From positions 1-46,523 of the forward strand of contig NZ_VTQV01000034.1 in NCBI RefSeq assembly GCF_008764245.1: a DNA stretch of 46,523 bases. Reading direction: 5' to 3'. Positions 26,835 through 35,964 of the stretch are shown one piece after another. This stretch comes from Bacillus subtilis (GTDB lineage: Bacteria > Bacillota > Bacilli > Bacillales > Bacillaceae_C). The translations under genes and the position numbers were made by a program. Each line of letters begins with the position of its first letter. Within the stretch, counting starts at the first letter, position 1. The notes beneath the pieces were generated by a model, which did not search any database, was not told the origin of the DNA, and saw nothing but the letters and a program-made list of their open reading frames with translations.

Positions 26835-28337
26835 TTATTTTTCTAATTTAGCATATTCTGCGGCATACTCTTCGCCCATTTTGTCTCCGCCACTACTTCT
26901 CCATTTTTCTATTTCTTTTTTCCAACCTTTTTCATCTAATTGCCCCATAATAAACTTTATATTGGCATCTGAAATAATCGTATTTAATTGTGGGCCCTTC
27001 TCTGCTTGTGTATCCGAAATTAATCTAGTTGCAGGATTATGAATAGCAAAAGATTCATTTTCAATCGGAAGTTCTAATTCTAATTTCTCTAGTGGTGATA
27101 GTTCACCTTCCAGTGCATTCGTTTCCGCTGGTACAATTCCAAGTGGTAATGTATAAGGAAGAATGACTTCATTATGAAGGTCTGCACCCTCATTTAAAAC
27201 AGGCTTTCCATCAACCAAATCATAATGTTTTCCTTCAATTCCCCATTTAAACAGCGTATGCATCGGCTCTTCCTGTAGCTTTTCAAAAAAGCCTAAAACC
27301 TGAAGTAATTCTTCTTCTGTTTTTATGGATGACTTTGGAAAAACAAAGATCCCATTATGTCCTCCCCCTGCAGGAACTCTCTTTCCATGAGGCCCCTCAA
27401 GTAAACTAAAAGCTCCTAATTCTGCATTCGGATCATGTTCCCTAATTCGATTGTACATACGTACAATCGAATTACTCGTATCAGGCCAAACTCCAGCTTT
27501 TCCCAATGAAAAGGCTTCTTCCCATTGAGAACGCTCAATAACAGCAAAATCTTCTGTAATTAATCCATCGTCATATAACTTTTTAAAAAATTTCAAGCCA
27601 TCCAAATATTCTGGGGTAGATGTTGTATGAATGAACTCTCCATCTTTCTCGTCCCAACCATTTGGTGCACCAAATAGAGGGGCAAACCGATTGATTAACC
27701 CTTCTTTTTCCACAGTCATACCGTACGTATCATCCTTCCCATTCTGATCAGGATCATTATAAGTAAAGGCATGAAGCATTTCGTAAAATTCCTCAACCGT
27801 TTCTGGTTCTTTCATTCCTAAGTTATCTAACCAGTCCTTTCGGTAGGTATAAACATCACGGGCTAAAGGCCGCATCCGAGGAAGACCATATGTTTTTCCA
27901 TCGGTGGAGATATTATCGAAAATAACCGGATTTATGCTTGATAAATTTGGAAATTGATCTAAATAAGGCCCAATTTCCCAAAACAGATCTCCCCGAAACG
28001 CATTAATCATATATGGCTCTCTATACTGATTCATACCGATTACCATAGGCATATCTCCTGAAGCAATGACAGCCGGTAACTTTTCCGAAAATGTTGCACC
28101 TGGAGCAGCTTGGATATCTAATTTTGTATTTGTGTATTCTTCTATAGCCTTTTCAACATCATTTCCTTTTTGTGGGAACTCAATGCCATCAAAATGCATC
28201 ATAATACTAATTTCTAATTCTCTATCCTGCTTAGAACTAGTTTTTTCACTAGCTACTTCCTCTTTCCCACTACAACTCGCTAAAAAAACTAGAGGTAACA
28301 CCAATCCAATCATGAAAACAAATAATTTCTTCAACAT
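26835..28337 (-). CDS. LplA-like solute-binding lipoprotein
   Basis: The extracellular sugar-binding component of an ABC importer, anchored by lipid. The 500-residue protein has a signal peptide with lipobox LASC (Cys22), then the large family-1-type binding domain typical of LplA (SGDMPMVIGMNQYREPYMIN, EFYEMLHAFTYNDPDQNGKDDTYG segment). The conserved DxNGxxDTYG element near 200 resembles the calcium-binding loop of oligosaccharide-binding proteins. I chose ATG 28337 after GGGAGG. The substrate is unknown. The permease genes lie directly upstream. Confidence 0.87.
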   Translation of the reverse strand: MLKKLFVFMIGLVLPLVFLASCSGKEEVASEKTSSKQDRELEISIMMHFDGIEFPQKGNDVEKAIEEYTNTKLDIQAAPGATFSEKLPAVIASGDMPMVIGMNQYREPYMINAFRGDLFWEIGPYLDQFPNLSSINPVIFDNISTDGKTYGLPRMRPLARDVYTYRKDWLDNLGMKEPETVEEFYEMLHAFTYNDPDQNGKDDTYGMTVEKEGLINRFAPLFGAPNGWDEKDGEFIHTTSTPEYLDGLKFFKKLYDDGLITEDFAVIERSQWEEAFSLGKAGVWPDTSNSIVRMYNRIREHDPNAELGAFSLLEGPHGKRVPAGGGHNGIFVFPKSSIKTEEELLQVLGFFEKLQEEPMHTLFKWGIEGKHYDLVDGKPVLNEGADLHNEVILPYTLPLGIVPAETNALEGELSPLEKLELELPIENESFAIHNPATRLISDTQAEKGPQLNTIISDANIKFIMGQLDEKGWKKEIEKWRSSGGDKMGEEYAAEYAKLEK

Positions 28338-28365
28338 GGCTCTTTTCCTCCCTTTTCGCATAAAA

Positions 28366-29223
28366 TTATCCTTTAACAGACCCCAGTAAGACTCCTTTAG
28401 CAAAGTGTTTTTGTAGGAATGGATATACTAACAAGATGGGGACCGTAGAAATAACAATAACCGCCATTTTAATCCCTTCCGAAAAAACGACGGCATCATC
28501 GGCAATTTCAGTAGAATCCCCAATGGAACCTTGTGCTAAGATCACAACTTGTCGAAGCAATACTTGTACCGGCCATTTTAATGGATTATTAATATATAAA
28601 ACAGCATTAAAGTACTGATTCCATAATCCAACTGAGTAAAAAAGACCAAAGGCCGCCATTGCTGGCAATGATAAAGGGATAACGATTCTAAATAAAATGC
28701 CCACTTCATGACATCCATCCATTCTTGCAGATTCTTTTAATTCCTCTGGTATCCCTTGAAAAAAGTTTTTCATAATTATAAGATAAAAGGCGCTGATTGC
28801 ATTAGGGATCATTAAGGCCCATAACGAATCTATTAGTCCCGTCCCTTTAACGATAAAATAGGTGGGGATCATTCCCCCGTTAAATAACATCGTAAAGATT
28901 ACCATCAGTAAAATGAGCCGACGTCCTGCAATATGGGTATGGGCTAAGGCATAAGCCATTAATGAAGTAAAAAACAGATTAATAATCGTCCCTAAAATGG
29001 TGATATAAACCGAAACCCCCATACTTCTTGCAAATGTTTCAGTTGAAAAAATGTAACGGTATGCATCTAAAGAAAAACCTGTTGGAATAATCGAAGATGA
29101 ATTGGAAAAGGATGTCATCACAACATATAAAAATGGAAGAACGGTGACCAAAGCAATCATAAATAAAATCAGATAATTAAACACATCGAATATTCTACTC
29201 CCAATTGTTTTATCCTGAATCAA
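28366..29223 (-). CDS. LplC-like carbohydrate ABC permease
   Basis: The second membrane subunit of the importer; about 285 residues and six membrane segments. The ATPase-docking EAA loop reads ELKESARMDGCHEVGILFRIVIPLSLP in two halves near residues 180-205. The C-terminus HFAKGVLLGSVKG is typical of the family. I start it at TTG 29223, eight bases after AAGGAGG; a longer reading frame would overlap lplB. Like other LplBC pairs it lacks a local ATPase and probably uses a shared MsmX-type ATPase encoded elsewhere. Confidence 0.87.
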   Translation of the reverse strand: MIQDKTIGSRIFDVFNYLILFMIALVTVLPFLYVVMTSFSNSSSIIPTGFSLDAYRYIFSTETFARSMGVSVYITILGTIINLFFTSLMAYALAHTHIAGRRLILLMVIFTMLFNGGMIPTYFIVKGTGLIDSLWALMIPNAISAFYLIIMKNFFQGIPEELKESARMDGCHEVGILFRIVIPLSLPAMAAFGLFYSVGLWNQYFNAVLYINNPLKWPVQVLLRQVVILAQGSIGDSTEIADDAVVFSEGIKMAVIVISTVPILLVYPFLQKHFAKGVLLGSVKG

Positions 29224-29245
29224 GGGTAATTCCTCCTTTCCTCCT

Positions 29246-30211
29246 CTAATAAATCCCTTCTTCGCCAAATTTCTTTGCTAATGAATTGGCTCCAATGACT
29301 AATATAAAACCTACAATCGATTTAAATAAACCGACTGCAGCGCTATAGCTAAATTGGCCTTGTCTAATCCCAACTTGATATACGTAAGTATCAAAAACCT
29401 CTCCAACTTCGCGGTTCATGGCATTTAACATAAGAAATATTTGTTCAAATCCCAAATCCAAAAAATTCCCAAGGCGTAGAATAAGTAAGATCACTATGAC
29501 ACTACGGATGGAAGGTAAGGTAATATGCCATAATAAGCGCCACCTATTGGCACCATCAATACGAGCAGCCTCATATAATTGAGAATCTACACCCGCTAAG
29601 GCAGCAAGAAAAATAATCGTCCCCCATCCAGCATCCTTCCAAATCATTTGAATGATGATTAAAGGACGGAACCAATCCTGGCTCATTAAAAATGGAATCT
29701 TATCTCCCCCCAACCAAGAGATCAATTCATTTATAATCCCACCTTCCGTAGTCAATAAAATATAACTGATCCCAACAACGACAACCCACGATAGAAAATG
29801 GGGAACATAAACCATGGTCTGAACAAAACGTTTAAACATTTCTTTTCTCACTTCATTCAATAAAAGGGCAATAATAATGGTGATAGGAAAGAAAATCATT
29901 AAATCTAGAAATGCAATATATAAGGTGTTTCTAAACAGCATCCAAAACTCAGGTTCACTAAAAAACCGTTCGAAATGTTTGAATCCCACCCACTGACTAT
30001 TCCATATACCAAGGTGTGGCTGGTAGTTCTGAAAAGATATTAAAACGCCCCACATCGGCAGATACTTATAAACAATAAAATAGACAAGACCAGGTAATAA
30101 AAATAAATAAAGCCATCGATCTTTCCACAAACGCGTTGTAAGCGGCTTCCTATTAGGCAATAAAAATTCCTGCTGAATAGTCTTAGTTACTTGTGTCACT
30201 TTAGAACTCAT
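29246..30211 (-). CDS. LplB-like carbohydrate ABC permease
   Basis: The first membrane subunit; 321 residues with six membrane segments beginning near residue 34 (WLYLFLLPGLVYFIVYKYLP). The EAA loop is YEAARIDGANRWRLLWHITLP. FEQIFLMLNAMNREVGEVFDTYVY is a family signature of the LplB/YtcP-related group importing oligosaccharides. AAAGGAGG precedes the ATG. It is the first gene of the lplB-lplC-lplA-like operon. Confidence 0.87.
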   Translation of the reverse strand: MSSKVTQVTKTIQQEFLLPNRKPLTTRLWKDRWLYLFLLPGLVYFIVYKYLPMWGVLISFQNYQPHLGIWNSQWVGFKHFERFFSEPEFWMLFRNTLYIAFLDLMIFFPITIIIALLLNEVRKEMFKRFVQTMVYVPHFLSWVVVVGISYILLTTEGGIINELISWLGGDKIPFLMSQDWFRPLIIIQMIWKDAGWGTIIFLAALAGVDSQLYEAARIDGANRWRLLWHITLPSIRSVIVILLILRLGNFLDLGFEQIFLMLNAMNREVGEVFDTYVYQVGIRQGQFSYSAAVGLFKSIVGFILVIGANSLAKKFGEEGIY

Positions 30212-30556
30212 AGATAAACCTCCTTTTTTGGATTGATTTTTGAATTTACCGAAACCCCTCTCCTAATGGGATCAATGCTTATATATAAATTAACAAAGCC
30301 GCAAATTACAGTCTATATCCATCTTATAACCTTATTTACTAAGACATTAGGAGTCATGCCTATCCGATCATTGCGTTTATTGATCCGAAAAATAAACATG
30401 CATCTTTTAACTTTAACTATCCATTTCATGATTTATATAAGATAATTAGCGGCCGCTAAGCGGCCCGCATTTTCCTAAAATAAACTAAGACCGAAACGAA
30501 AGAGACATAAATTGAAATAATTTATGTTCCTTCCGTTTCGGTCCTCATTCACCTAA
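30212..30556. other. Intergenic region between tcdA and the transporter operon
   Basis: AT-rich, with no convincing coding frame. It holds a palindrome TTAGCGGCCGCTAA near 30446-30459 that can form a small GC hairpin with the following GGCCCGC, and the tcdA terminator at 30489-30543. It should contain the transporter promoter; I see only weak AT-rich -10 candidates. Confidence 0.5.
30489..30543 (-). terminator. Long hairpin terminator after tcdA
   Basis: GACCGAAACG pairs with CGTTTCGGTC, and inside it ACATAAATT pairs with AATTTATGT. It starts 13 bases past the tcdA stop. The downstream T-run on the minus strand is interrupted (TTAGTTTATTTT). Confidence 0.7.
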
Positions 30557-31324
30557 CTACTTACGATCCTTTATTCGTTCGATAGAAATATCTTTTATAA
30601 TTTCTCTTACAACATAACTCGCCATAAATAACCCCGCTGTTGATGGAACAAAAGCATTAGAAGATGGAGGCATTTGCGCTTTCCGTATTTCTGAACCATC
30701 ATTTCCTACGGTCTTCCGGACATCCTCACGAATAACAATCGGGCTTTCATCTGAAAAGACCACTGGGATTCCTTTTTTAATTCCCTCTTTTTTTAATCTT
30801 GTGCGAACTACCTTTGCAATTGGATCTGTATGTGTCTTAGAGATGTCACTTATTCTTAATCGTGTAGGGTCCATCTTGTTTGCTGCTCCCATGGATGAAA
30901 TAATCGGAATTTTCCTTTTTAAACATTCTTTCATTAATAAAATTTTGTAACTGATCGTATCTGAGGCATCTATTACAAAATCAGGCTGTTGTTCAAAAAA
31001 CAAATCCGAGGTTTCTTCCGTATAAAACATTTTCAGGGAAACCACTTCACATTCGGGGTTAATATCTTCAATCCTTTTTTCCATTAAATCCACTTTAGGT
31101 TGGCCTACAGTCGATAATAACGCGATCAACTGCCGATTCACATTGGTGATATCTACATCATCTTTGTCAACTAAAATTAGTTTTCCTACTCCAGAGCGTG
31201 CTAATGCCTCTGCTGCGAAAGTACCTACCCCGCCTACCCCTAGAACAGCTACAGTACTGTTCTTTAATCGATCAAGCCCTTCTTGTCCAATCGCTAATTC
31301 ATTGCGCGAAAATTGATGTAACAT
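30557..31324 (-). CDS. tcdA: tRNA threonylcarbamoyladenosine dehydratase
   Basis: An E1-like enzyme that uses ATP to close t6A37 of tRNA to cyclic ct6A. The 255-residue protein starts MLHQFSRNELAIG, has the nucleotide-binding VLGVGGVGTFAAEALARSG near 27-45, VDKDDVDITNVNRQ, DASDT, and IPIISSMGAANKMDPT. This is B. subtilis YrvM by sequence and position beside the 6S gene and aspS. The ATG at 31324 follows GGAG by nine bases; an in-frame ATG five codons upstream has a poorer site. Confidence 0.93.
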   Translation of the reverse strand: MLHQFSRNELAIGQEGLDRLKNSTVAVLGVGGVGTFAAEALARSGVGKLILVDKDDVDITNVNRQLIALLSTVGQPKVDLMEKRIEDINPECEVVSLKMFYTEETSDLFFEQQPDFVIDASDTISYKILLMKECLKRKIPIISSMGAANKMDPTRLRISDISKTHTDPIAKVVRTRLKKEGIKKGIPVVFSDESPIVIREDVRKTVGNDGSEIRKAQMPPSSNAFVPSTAGLFMASYVVREIIKDISIERIKDRK

Positions 31325-31421
31325 CTTATTCAACTCCATCTTATGAGTTTGCTTTCAAAATGAATATATATTTTTCATGTCGTAAGTTTGCACTATCGTC
31401 ATAAACGAACAATTTTACACA

Positions 31422-31456
31422 GTAAAAAACAACCAACATTTCTCCAGCTGGTTGTA
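31422..31456 (-). terminator. Rho-independent terminator upstream of tcdA
   Basis: On the minus strand ACAACCAG and a TTGGTTGT arm enclose a short loop, followed by TTTTTT. Repeat R9 separates it from the 6S RNA 3' end. It probably once closed the aspS/6S unit. Confidence 0.75.
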
Positions 31457-31460
31457 TCTT

Positions 31461-31622
31461 TTAATGCGTGTTATCAAAAAGGAGGATAAAAAGGACCAAG
31501 AAGTTCGAGGCGGCGCAGTTTCGAGCAGCGGAATGTATGCAGTTAGATACATGAGCAGCACAGAAACAAGCCAACGAAGAAATTCGCAGTGTCATTTTTA
31601 CCGGACTTTTTGAACAACCTCT
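31461..31622 (-). repeat. Family A MITE-like repeat, copy R9
   Basis: Read on the plus strand it begins GTGTTATCAAAAAGGAGGAT and ends CCGGACTTTTTGAACAACC. Its inner text follows R2 with a deletion of the GGAAAGCTTCC to TTTTCC part. It contains the ATGTATGCAGTTAGATACAT hairpin. It is squeezed between the 6S RNA 3' end and a terminator. Confidence 0.8.
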
Positions 31623-31640
31623 TTCAAAACAAAAATGGAT

Positions 31641-31825
31641 AAGTCCCGATCGTGCCGTCTTTTTAACCTCTGTTTTGAACCCGCTCTTGGCAGGTGGGTG
31701 TCCTGCTACAAACCTTGTATGTCCTCTCAACCGGAGGCTTATACTCAGAATGTAGACAAACGGACTCCCGTATTTATAACTTGTCGGTCAAAACGATAAG
31801 GAATTAGAACGAACACATCAGGACC
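31641..31825 (-). ncRNA. bsrB: 6S RNA (BsrB/6S-2-like)
   Basis: On the minus strand the 5' end GTCCTGATGTG pairs with the 3' end CACGATCGGGAC, the closing helix of 6S RNA. Length is about 185 bases, with a large, weakly paired centre and an apical part around GTATAAGCCTCCGGTTGAGAGG. The position between aspS and tcdA, on the same strand, is that of B. subtilis bsrB. It binds and sequesters sigma-A RNA polymerase by mimicking an open promoter. The exact ends are estimated. Confidence 0.85.
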
Positions 31826-31901
31826 TATCCTGTTAATAAAATATTATCATAGGTAACTCATTTTTACAAATGGTTAGAAATGGGGATTTTGCCCTGTTTT
31901 T

Positions 31902-33674
31902 TTACTCTTCCTCTTTCGCCAAATGTAAATGTAATTCCTGTAACTGTTGTTCACTTACGACGTCTGGTGCCTTCATTAATAGATCACTAGCGCTTGCTGT
32001 TTTCGGGAATGCAATCGTGTCACGCAAGCTACTACTTCCAGAAAGAAGCATAACTAGACGATCTAGACCGAGAGCGATTCCCCCATGTGGAGGAGTTCCA
32101 TATTCAAAAGCCTCAAGAAGAAAACCAAACTTTTCTTTCGCTTCCTCTTCTGAAAAACCAAGCGCCTTAAACATCTTTTTCTGAATGTCACTCTCAAAAA
32201 TCCTTAGAGATCCTCCACCAAGCTCATAGCCATTTAAAACAAGATCATACGCTTGGGCCTTTACTTCCGCGGGATTCGTTTCCAACTTATCAATATCTTC
32301 ACGAACAGGCATCGTAAAAGGATGATGGGCAGCGGAATAACGTCCAGCTTCCTCGTCATATTCTAATAATGGCCAATCAACAACCCAAAGGAATTGATAA
32401 ACAGATTCATCAATTAATTTTAGGTCTTTTCCTAATTTTAAGCGTAAAGCCCCTAAGGCATCTGCAACAACAGAACTCTTATCTGCCACAAAGAGGATTA
32501 AATCCCCAAGTTGAGCAGAGAGCTCCTGACGAAGTTCTGCCTGTTCTGATTCCGAGAAGAATTTTGCAATCGGGCCTTTCAAAGCGGCTTCTTCTACTTT
32601 CAACCAAGCCAGCCCTTTTGCCCCATATCTTGCAGCGAATTCACCAAGAGTATCAATATCTTTTCGAGAATACTGGTCAGCGGCATCTTTTACTACGATC
32701 GCTTTCACTTGGCCACCTGAGGACACTGCTCCAGAAAATACTTTAAACCCACTATCCTTTACAAGCTGAGAAACATCCTTTAATTCCATTCCAAAACGAG
32801 TATCAGGCTTATCTGAACCGAATCTTGCCATTGCATCGTCATATTTTAAAATAGGGAATGGCGTTTCAATTTTAATATTCTTCGTCACGAGCATGATTTT
32901 AGCCATCATTCTTTCCATCATATCGCGGATATCATCTTGACTCATGAAACTAGCTTCAATATCCACCTGTGTAAATTCTGGCTGTCTATCTGCCCGTAAA
33001 TCTTCATCTCTGAAACAACGGGCAATCTGATAATATTTATCAAAGCCACTCACCATTAATAATTGTTTAAACAATTGTGGAGACTGAGGCAAGGCAAAAA
33101 ATTCGCCTGCATGTACTCTACTTGGAACCAAATAGTCTCTTGCTCCTTCAGGTGTGCTTTTTGTTAAGATGGGTGTCTCCATATCTAAGAAACCTTCATC
33201 ATCTAAAAAGTTGCGAATGGTTTTTGTTATATCAGACCGCATTTTAAAAATAGCATACATATCTGGTCTACGCAGATCTAAATAACGATATTTCAAACGA
33301 ATTTCCTCGGCAGCCTCTGTCCCTTCTTCGATTATAAACGGTGGTGTTTTGGCTTCGTTAAGCACGGTTATGTCAGATACGAGCACTTCAATCTTTCCAG
33401 TAGCAATATTTGGATTTACTGTGCTATCCTCTCTTTTCACAACCTGTCCTCGTACATCTAGAACATATTCATTTCTTACTTTTTCAGCTTTCTCCAAAGC
33501 TTCTTTTGAAATGTCAGGGTTAAAGACAATTTGCACAATTCCGGAACGGTCACGTAAATCGATAAAGATTAACCCTCCTAAGTCTCTTCGTCTTTGGACC
33601 CAACCTTTTAAAACGACAGACTCACCAATAGCAGATTCTGTCAATTCTCCACAATAATAGGATCTTCCAAACAT
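31902..33674 (-). CDS. aspS: Aspartyl-tRNA synthetase
   Basis: Charges tRNA-Asp (possibly also tRNA-Asn if nondiscriminating, which I cannot decide). The 590-residue class II enzyme has an N-terminal OB-fold anticodon-binding domain ([20 protein letters not shown]), the QSPQLFKQ loop, motif 2 [18 protein letters not shown], the bacterial GAD insertion, and motif 3 [12 protein letters not shown] 33674 follows GGGGGG by eight bases. It starts 19 bases after hisS and shares its leader. Confidence 0.96.
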   Translation of the reverse strand: MFGRSYYCGELTESAIGESVVLKGWVQRRRDLGGLIFIDLRDRSGIVQIVFNPDISKEALEKAEKVRNEYVLDVRGQVVKREDSTVNPNIATGKIEVLVSDITVLNEAKTPPFIIEEGTEAAEEIRLKYRYLDLRRPDMYAIFKMRSDITKTIRNFLDDEGFLDMETPILTKSTPEGARDYLVPSRVHAGEFFALPQSPQLFKQLLMVSGFDKYYQIARCFRDEDLRADRQPEFTQVDIEASFMSQDDIRDMMERMMAKIMLVTKNIKIETPFPILKYDDAMARFGSDKPDTRFGMELKDVSQLVKDSGFKVFSGAVSSGGQVKAIVVKDAADQYSRKDIDTLGEFAARYGAKGLAWLKVEEAALKGPIAKFFSESEQAELRQELSAQLGDLILFVADKSSVVADALGALRLKLGKDLKLIDESVYQFLWVVDWPLLEYDEEAGRYSAAHHPFTMPVREDIDKLETNPAEVKAQAYDLVLNGYELGGGSLRIFESDIQKKMFKALGFSEEEAKEKFGFLLEAFEYGTPPHGGIALGLDRLVMLLSGSSSLRDTIAFPKTASASDLLMKAPDVVSEQQLQELHLHLAKEEE

Positions 33675-33693
33675 CTCTTTTCCCCCCATCAAT

Positions 33694-34956
33694 TTAGTCT
33701 AATAATCCCTCTTTAAGATTTTCCAAAGCCATTTCTTTTTGTTCCCCTGTAACAAGGTTTTTTACTGTTGCTACACCTGAGGATAATTCATCATCTCCAA
33801 TGATGACAGCATATTGTGCCCCTAGACGTTCAGCTGCTTTGAATTGCGCTTTTAATTTTCGATCCATATAATCGCGTTCCACTGAAAGACCATCTCGACG
33901 TAAATTTTGTAACAACGCAACCGAATAATCTTTTGCTTTTTCTCCAAGGGCAATAATGTAAGCATTCATTTGTTTGTTATTTTCCATCGGAACATCTTCC
34001 GCCTCTAATGCTTGAATTAATCGTTCAATACTTAAAGCAAAGCCGATCCCAGGTGTGTCAGGTCCCCCCATTTCTTTCACAAGACCATTATATCTCCCCC
34101 CACCGCAAAGAGTCGTAATCGCTCCAAAACCTTCCGCTTCACTCATAATTTCAAAGGCAGTGTGGTTGTAATAGTCTAATCCTCTTACAAGAGTAGGATC
34201 GACAACAAATTCAATATTCATTGCGTTTAAATAATGTTGAACTTGCTTGAAATAAGTGGATGAATCATCATTTAGAAAATCGAGAATAGATGGAGCTGAT
34301 GCCATTAACTCATGCTTACGATCCTTTTTACAATCCAAAATGCGAAGCGGGTTTTTTTCTAGTCTTTCTTGGCAATCTGAACAAAACTCATTGATTCGCG
34401 GCTGGAAATGCTGAATTAAAGCATTTCGATGAGCTTTTCTACTTTCACGATCGCCAAGACTATTTATGACAAGCTTTAATCGTTTAAGTCCTAAACTCCG
34501 ATAGAATTCCATCGCTAAAGCAATCACTTCGGCATCTATTGCCGGATCCATACTCCCCAAAGCTTCTACACCAAACTGAACAAATTGTCTGTATCTACCA
34601 GACTGCGGTCTCTCATAGCGAAACATCGGTCCAAGATAATAAAGCTTAACAGGTTGATTGGGTAAACCGAACATTTTATTTTCCGTAAAAGAACGGACAA
34701 TCGCTGCTGTTCCCTCTGGCCGCAATGTCAAATCTCTTCCACCACGATCTTGAAAGGAATACATTTCCTTTTGGACAATGTCGGTCGTATCCCCGACGCC
34801 ACGTTGGAATAATTCAGTTTGTTCAAAAATAGGCGTCCTTATTTCTTGATATTGGTATAATTGACATATTTTTTTTGCTGTTTCCTCGATCCATTGCCAT
34901 TTTTCTACTTCCCCCGGCAAAATATCCTGTGTACCTCTAGGTATTTGAATCGTCAA
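33694..34956 (-). CDS. hisS: Histidyl-tRNA synthetase
   Basis: Charges tRNA-His. The 420-residue class II enzyme shows [12 protein letters not shown] at the N-terminus, motif 2 [13 protein letters not shown], the histidine-binding signatures [12 protein letters not shown] and [14 protein letters not shown], motif 3 [11 protein letters not shown], and a C-terminal anticodon-binding domain. The start is TTG, nine bases after GGGGG. Its leader is unusually long, about 950 bases, and includes a T-box interrupted by repeat R11 and a second repeat (R10) between the terminator and the gene. Confidence 0.96.
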   Translation of the reverse strand: MTIQIPRGTQDILPGEVEKWQWIEETAKKICQLYQYQEIRTPIFEQTELFQRGVGDTTDIVQKEMYSFQDRGGRDLTLRPEGTAAIVRSFTENKMFGLPNQPVKLYYLGPMFRYERPQSGRYRQFVQFGVEALGSMDPAIDAEVIALAMEFYRSLGLKRLKLVINSLGDRESRKAHRNALIQHFQPRINEFCSDCQERLEKNPLRILDCKKDRKHELMASAPSILDFLNDDSSTYFKQVQHYLNAMNIEFVVDPTLVRGLDYYNHTAFEIMSEAEGFGAITTLCGGGRYNGLVKEMGGPDTPGIGFALSIERLIQALEAEDVPMENNKQMNAYIIALGEKAKDYSVALLQNLRRDGLSVERDYMDRKLKAQFKAAERLGAQYAVIIGDDELSSGVATVKNLVTGEQKEMALENLKEGLLD

Positions 34957-34986
34957 TGTTTATATCCCCCTTGCATTTATTTTTAT

Positions 34987-35018
34987 TGTCCAGCTTCAGG
35001 CGCCTTGCGCTTTTCTTA
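34987..35018 (-). repeat. Minimal family B end-to-end remnant
   Basis: On the minus strand AAGAAAAGCGCAAGGCGCC is joined directly to TGAAGCTGGACAA, that is, the two ends of family B without an interior. It lies about 30 bases before the hisS start, inside the leader. Confidence 0.65.
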
Positions 35019-35079
35019 TGGTTAAGGAAATTATAAAATTTGTCGCTTGTGGATAACTGTTTACGTTACGGTTTGACAT

Positions 35080-35226
35080 CTAGCTCCAGCGCCCAGCGAC
35101 TAGCAAACTTTCGGTGCCTTCCTACGATAAGTCAACATCGATTCACCCTTTGGGTTCATCGTGTTTCCTTTATCTCGTCAGGCCCCTAAAAAGTTTGTAC
35201 GTCGCTAAACGGGCGCTTGCGCTTTT
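35080..35226 (-). repeat. Family B repeat, copy R10, in the hisS leader
   Basis: A compact family B element, oriented with the hisS transcript. End helices are GCGCCC/GGGCGC, AGCGAC/GTCGCT and CAAACTTT/AAAGTTTG. It has no AGGA mini-hairpins. It ends about four bases before the T-run of the T-box terminator and separates that terminator from hisS. Confidence 0.85.
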
Positions 35227-35230
35227 GTTT

Positions 35231-35330
35231 CTACAAAAAAACTCCCATCCCTTGTTCCGAAAAACAAGGGACGAGAGTTTTTCCCGCGGTGCCACCCTTT
35301 TTAAAGCTATATATTTACAGCTTTCACTTT
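35231..35330 (-). promoter_or_regulatory. hisS T-box, antiterminator/terminator half
   Basis: On the minus strand the T-box AAGGGTGGCACCGCGGG lies at 35283-35299. The terminator (35235-35280) pairs AAACTCTCGTCCCTTGTT with AACAAGGGATGGGAGTTT and is followed by TTTTGTAG. The matching Stem I is 450 bases upstream, beyond repeat R11. Confidence 0.92.
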
Positions 35331-35367
35331 AACCGTTATCGCCTGTGTACGTCCAGCTTCTACTGCC

Positions 35368-35776
35368 TTTAAGAGGATGTTCAAAAAGTAAGGATCAAAG
35401 GCTAAATTCGCGACATCCTGTCGCAACGCCTTTGTGACCTGCGTCCTGCAGGCCTCGGTAAAAATGACACTGCGAATTTCTTCGTTGGCTTGTTTCTGCG
35501 CTCCTCGGAAAAGAAAACCACTTTTCCTTCGTGCGATGCGGATTCGGGGAAGCTTTCCTTGTGCTCATGTATCAGGTGATAAGGATCTTCCGTTAAAACC
35601 GCCCACGTCCTGTGGGCAACACGGAAGTCAGTACATCCTGTACAAGTCCGCTCCTCGGAAAAGAAAACCACTTTTCCTTCGTGCGATGCGGATTCAGGGA
35701 AGCTTTCCTTGTGCTCGAAACTGCGCCGCCTTGAACTTCTTGGTCCTTTTTATCCTCCTTTTTGAACACACACTTT
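35368..35776 (-). repeat. Composite family A repeat R11, inserted in the hisS T-box leader
   Basis: Edges are GAGGATGTTCAAAAAG and CTTTTTGAACACACAC. Four AGGA-loop hairpins are read on the minus (hisS) strand: 35410-35424, 35438-35452, 35601-35617 and 35631-35643. A segment of about 67 bases at 35500-35566 is duplicated at 35650-35716. CTTCCGT (35587-35593) and ACGGAAG (35621-35627) enclose the third hairpin. Confidence 0.85.
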
Positions 35777-35785
35777 ATGGGTTCG

Positions 35786-35905
35786 AAGAGGAAGCCTACG
35801 GAATGTGCTTCATTAAGAAATATATCAGAGAAATGCTTTCAACCGAGGCATTTCCTCTCTTTCTGACCATTCTTAATTACTTTTTCCCTCATCAGCTTAA
35901 TATTG
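35786..35905 (-). promoter_or_regulatory. hisS T-box, Stem I half with a histidine specifier
   Basis: On the minus strand GATGAGGGAAAAAGTA starts the stem. ATTAAGAA and TTCTTAAT (35870-35877 with 35812-35819) form a helix, the apical part has AGAGAGGAAATGC, CGGTTG and GCATTTCTCT, and CAC at 35805-35807, followed by A, fits a His specifier. These are Stem I features of T-box leaders. Confidence 0.8.
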
Positions 35906-35920
35906 TAATTTGATTATTTC

Positions 35921-35949
35921 ATCATACGAATTTCGTGCTTCTTTGTCAA
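35921..35949 (-). promoter_or_regulatory. Sigma-A promoter of hisS-aspS
   Basis: A perfect TTGACA (35944-35949) and TATGAT (35921-35926), 17 bases apart, lie just before Stem I of the T-box. The -35 is 15 bases past the stop of the small SinI-like gene. Confidence 0.88.
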
Positions 35950-35964
35950 TAGCTTCCAAATATT

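Noticed and set aside
30233-30445. A 70-codon plus-strand frame between the transporter and tcdA
   Set aside because: There is no ribosome site, the translation has no recognisable family, and it lies where the transporter promoter should be.
35048-35056. A perfect DnaA box (TTATCCACA) in the hisS leader
   Set aside because: It stands alone, with no cluster, AT-rich unwinding region or dnaA/dnaN genes nearby, so it is no origin.
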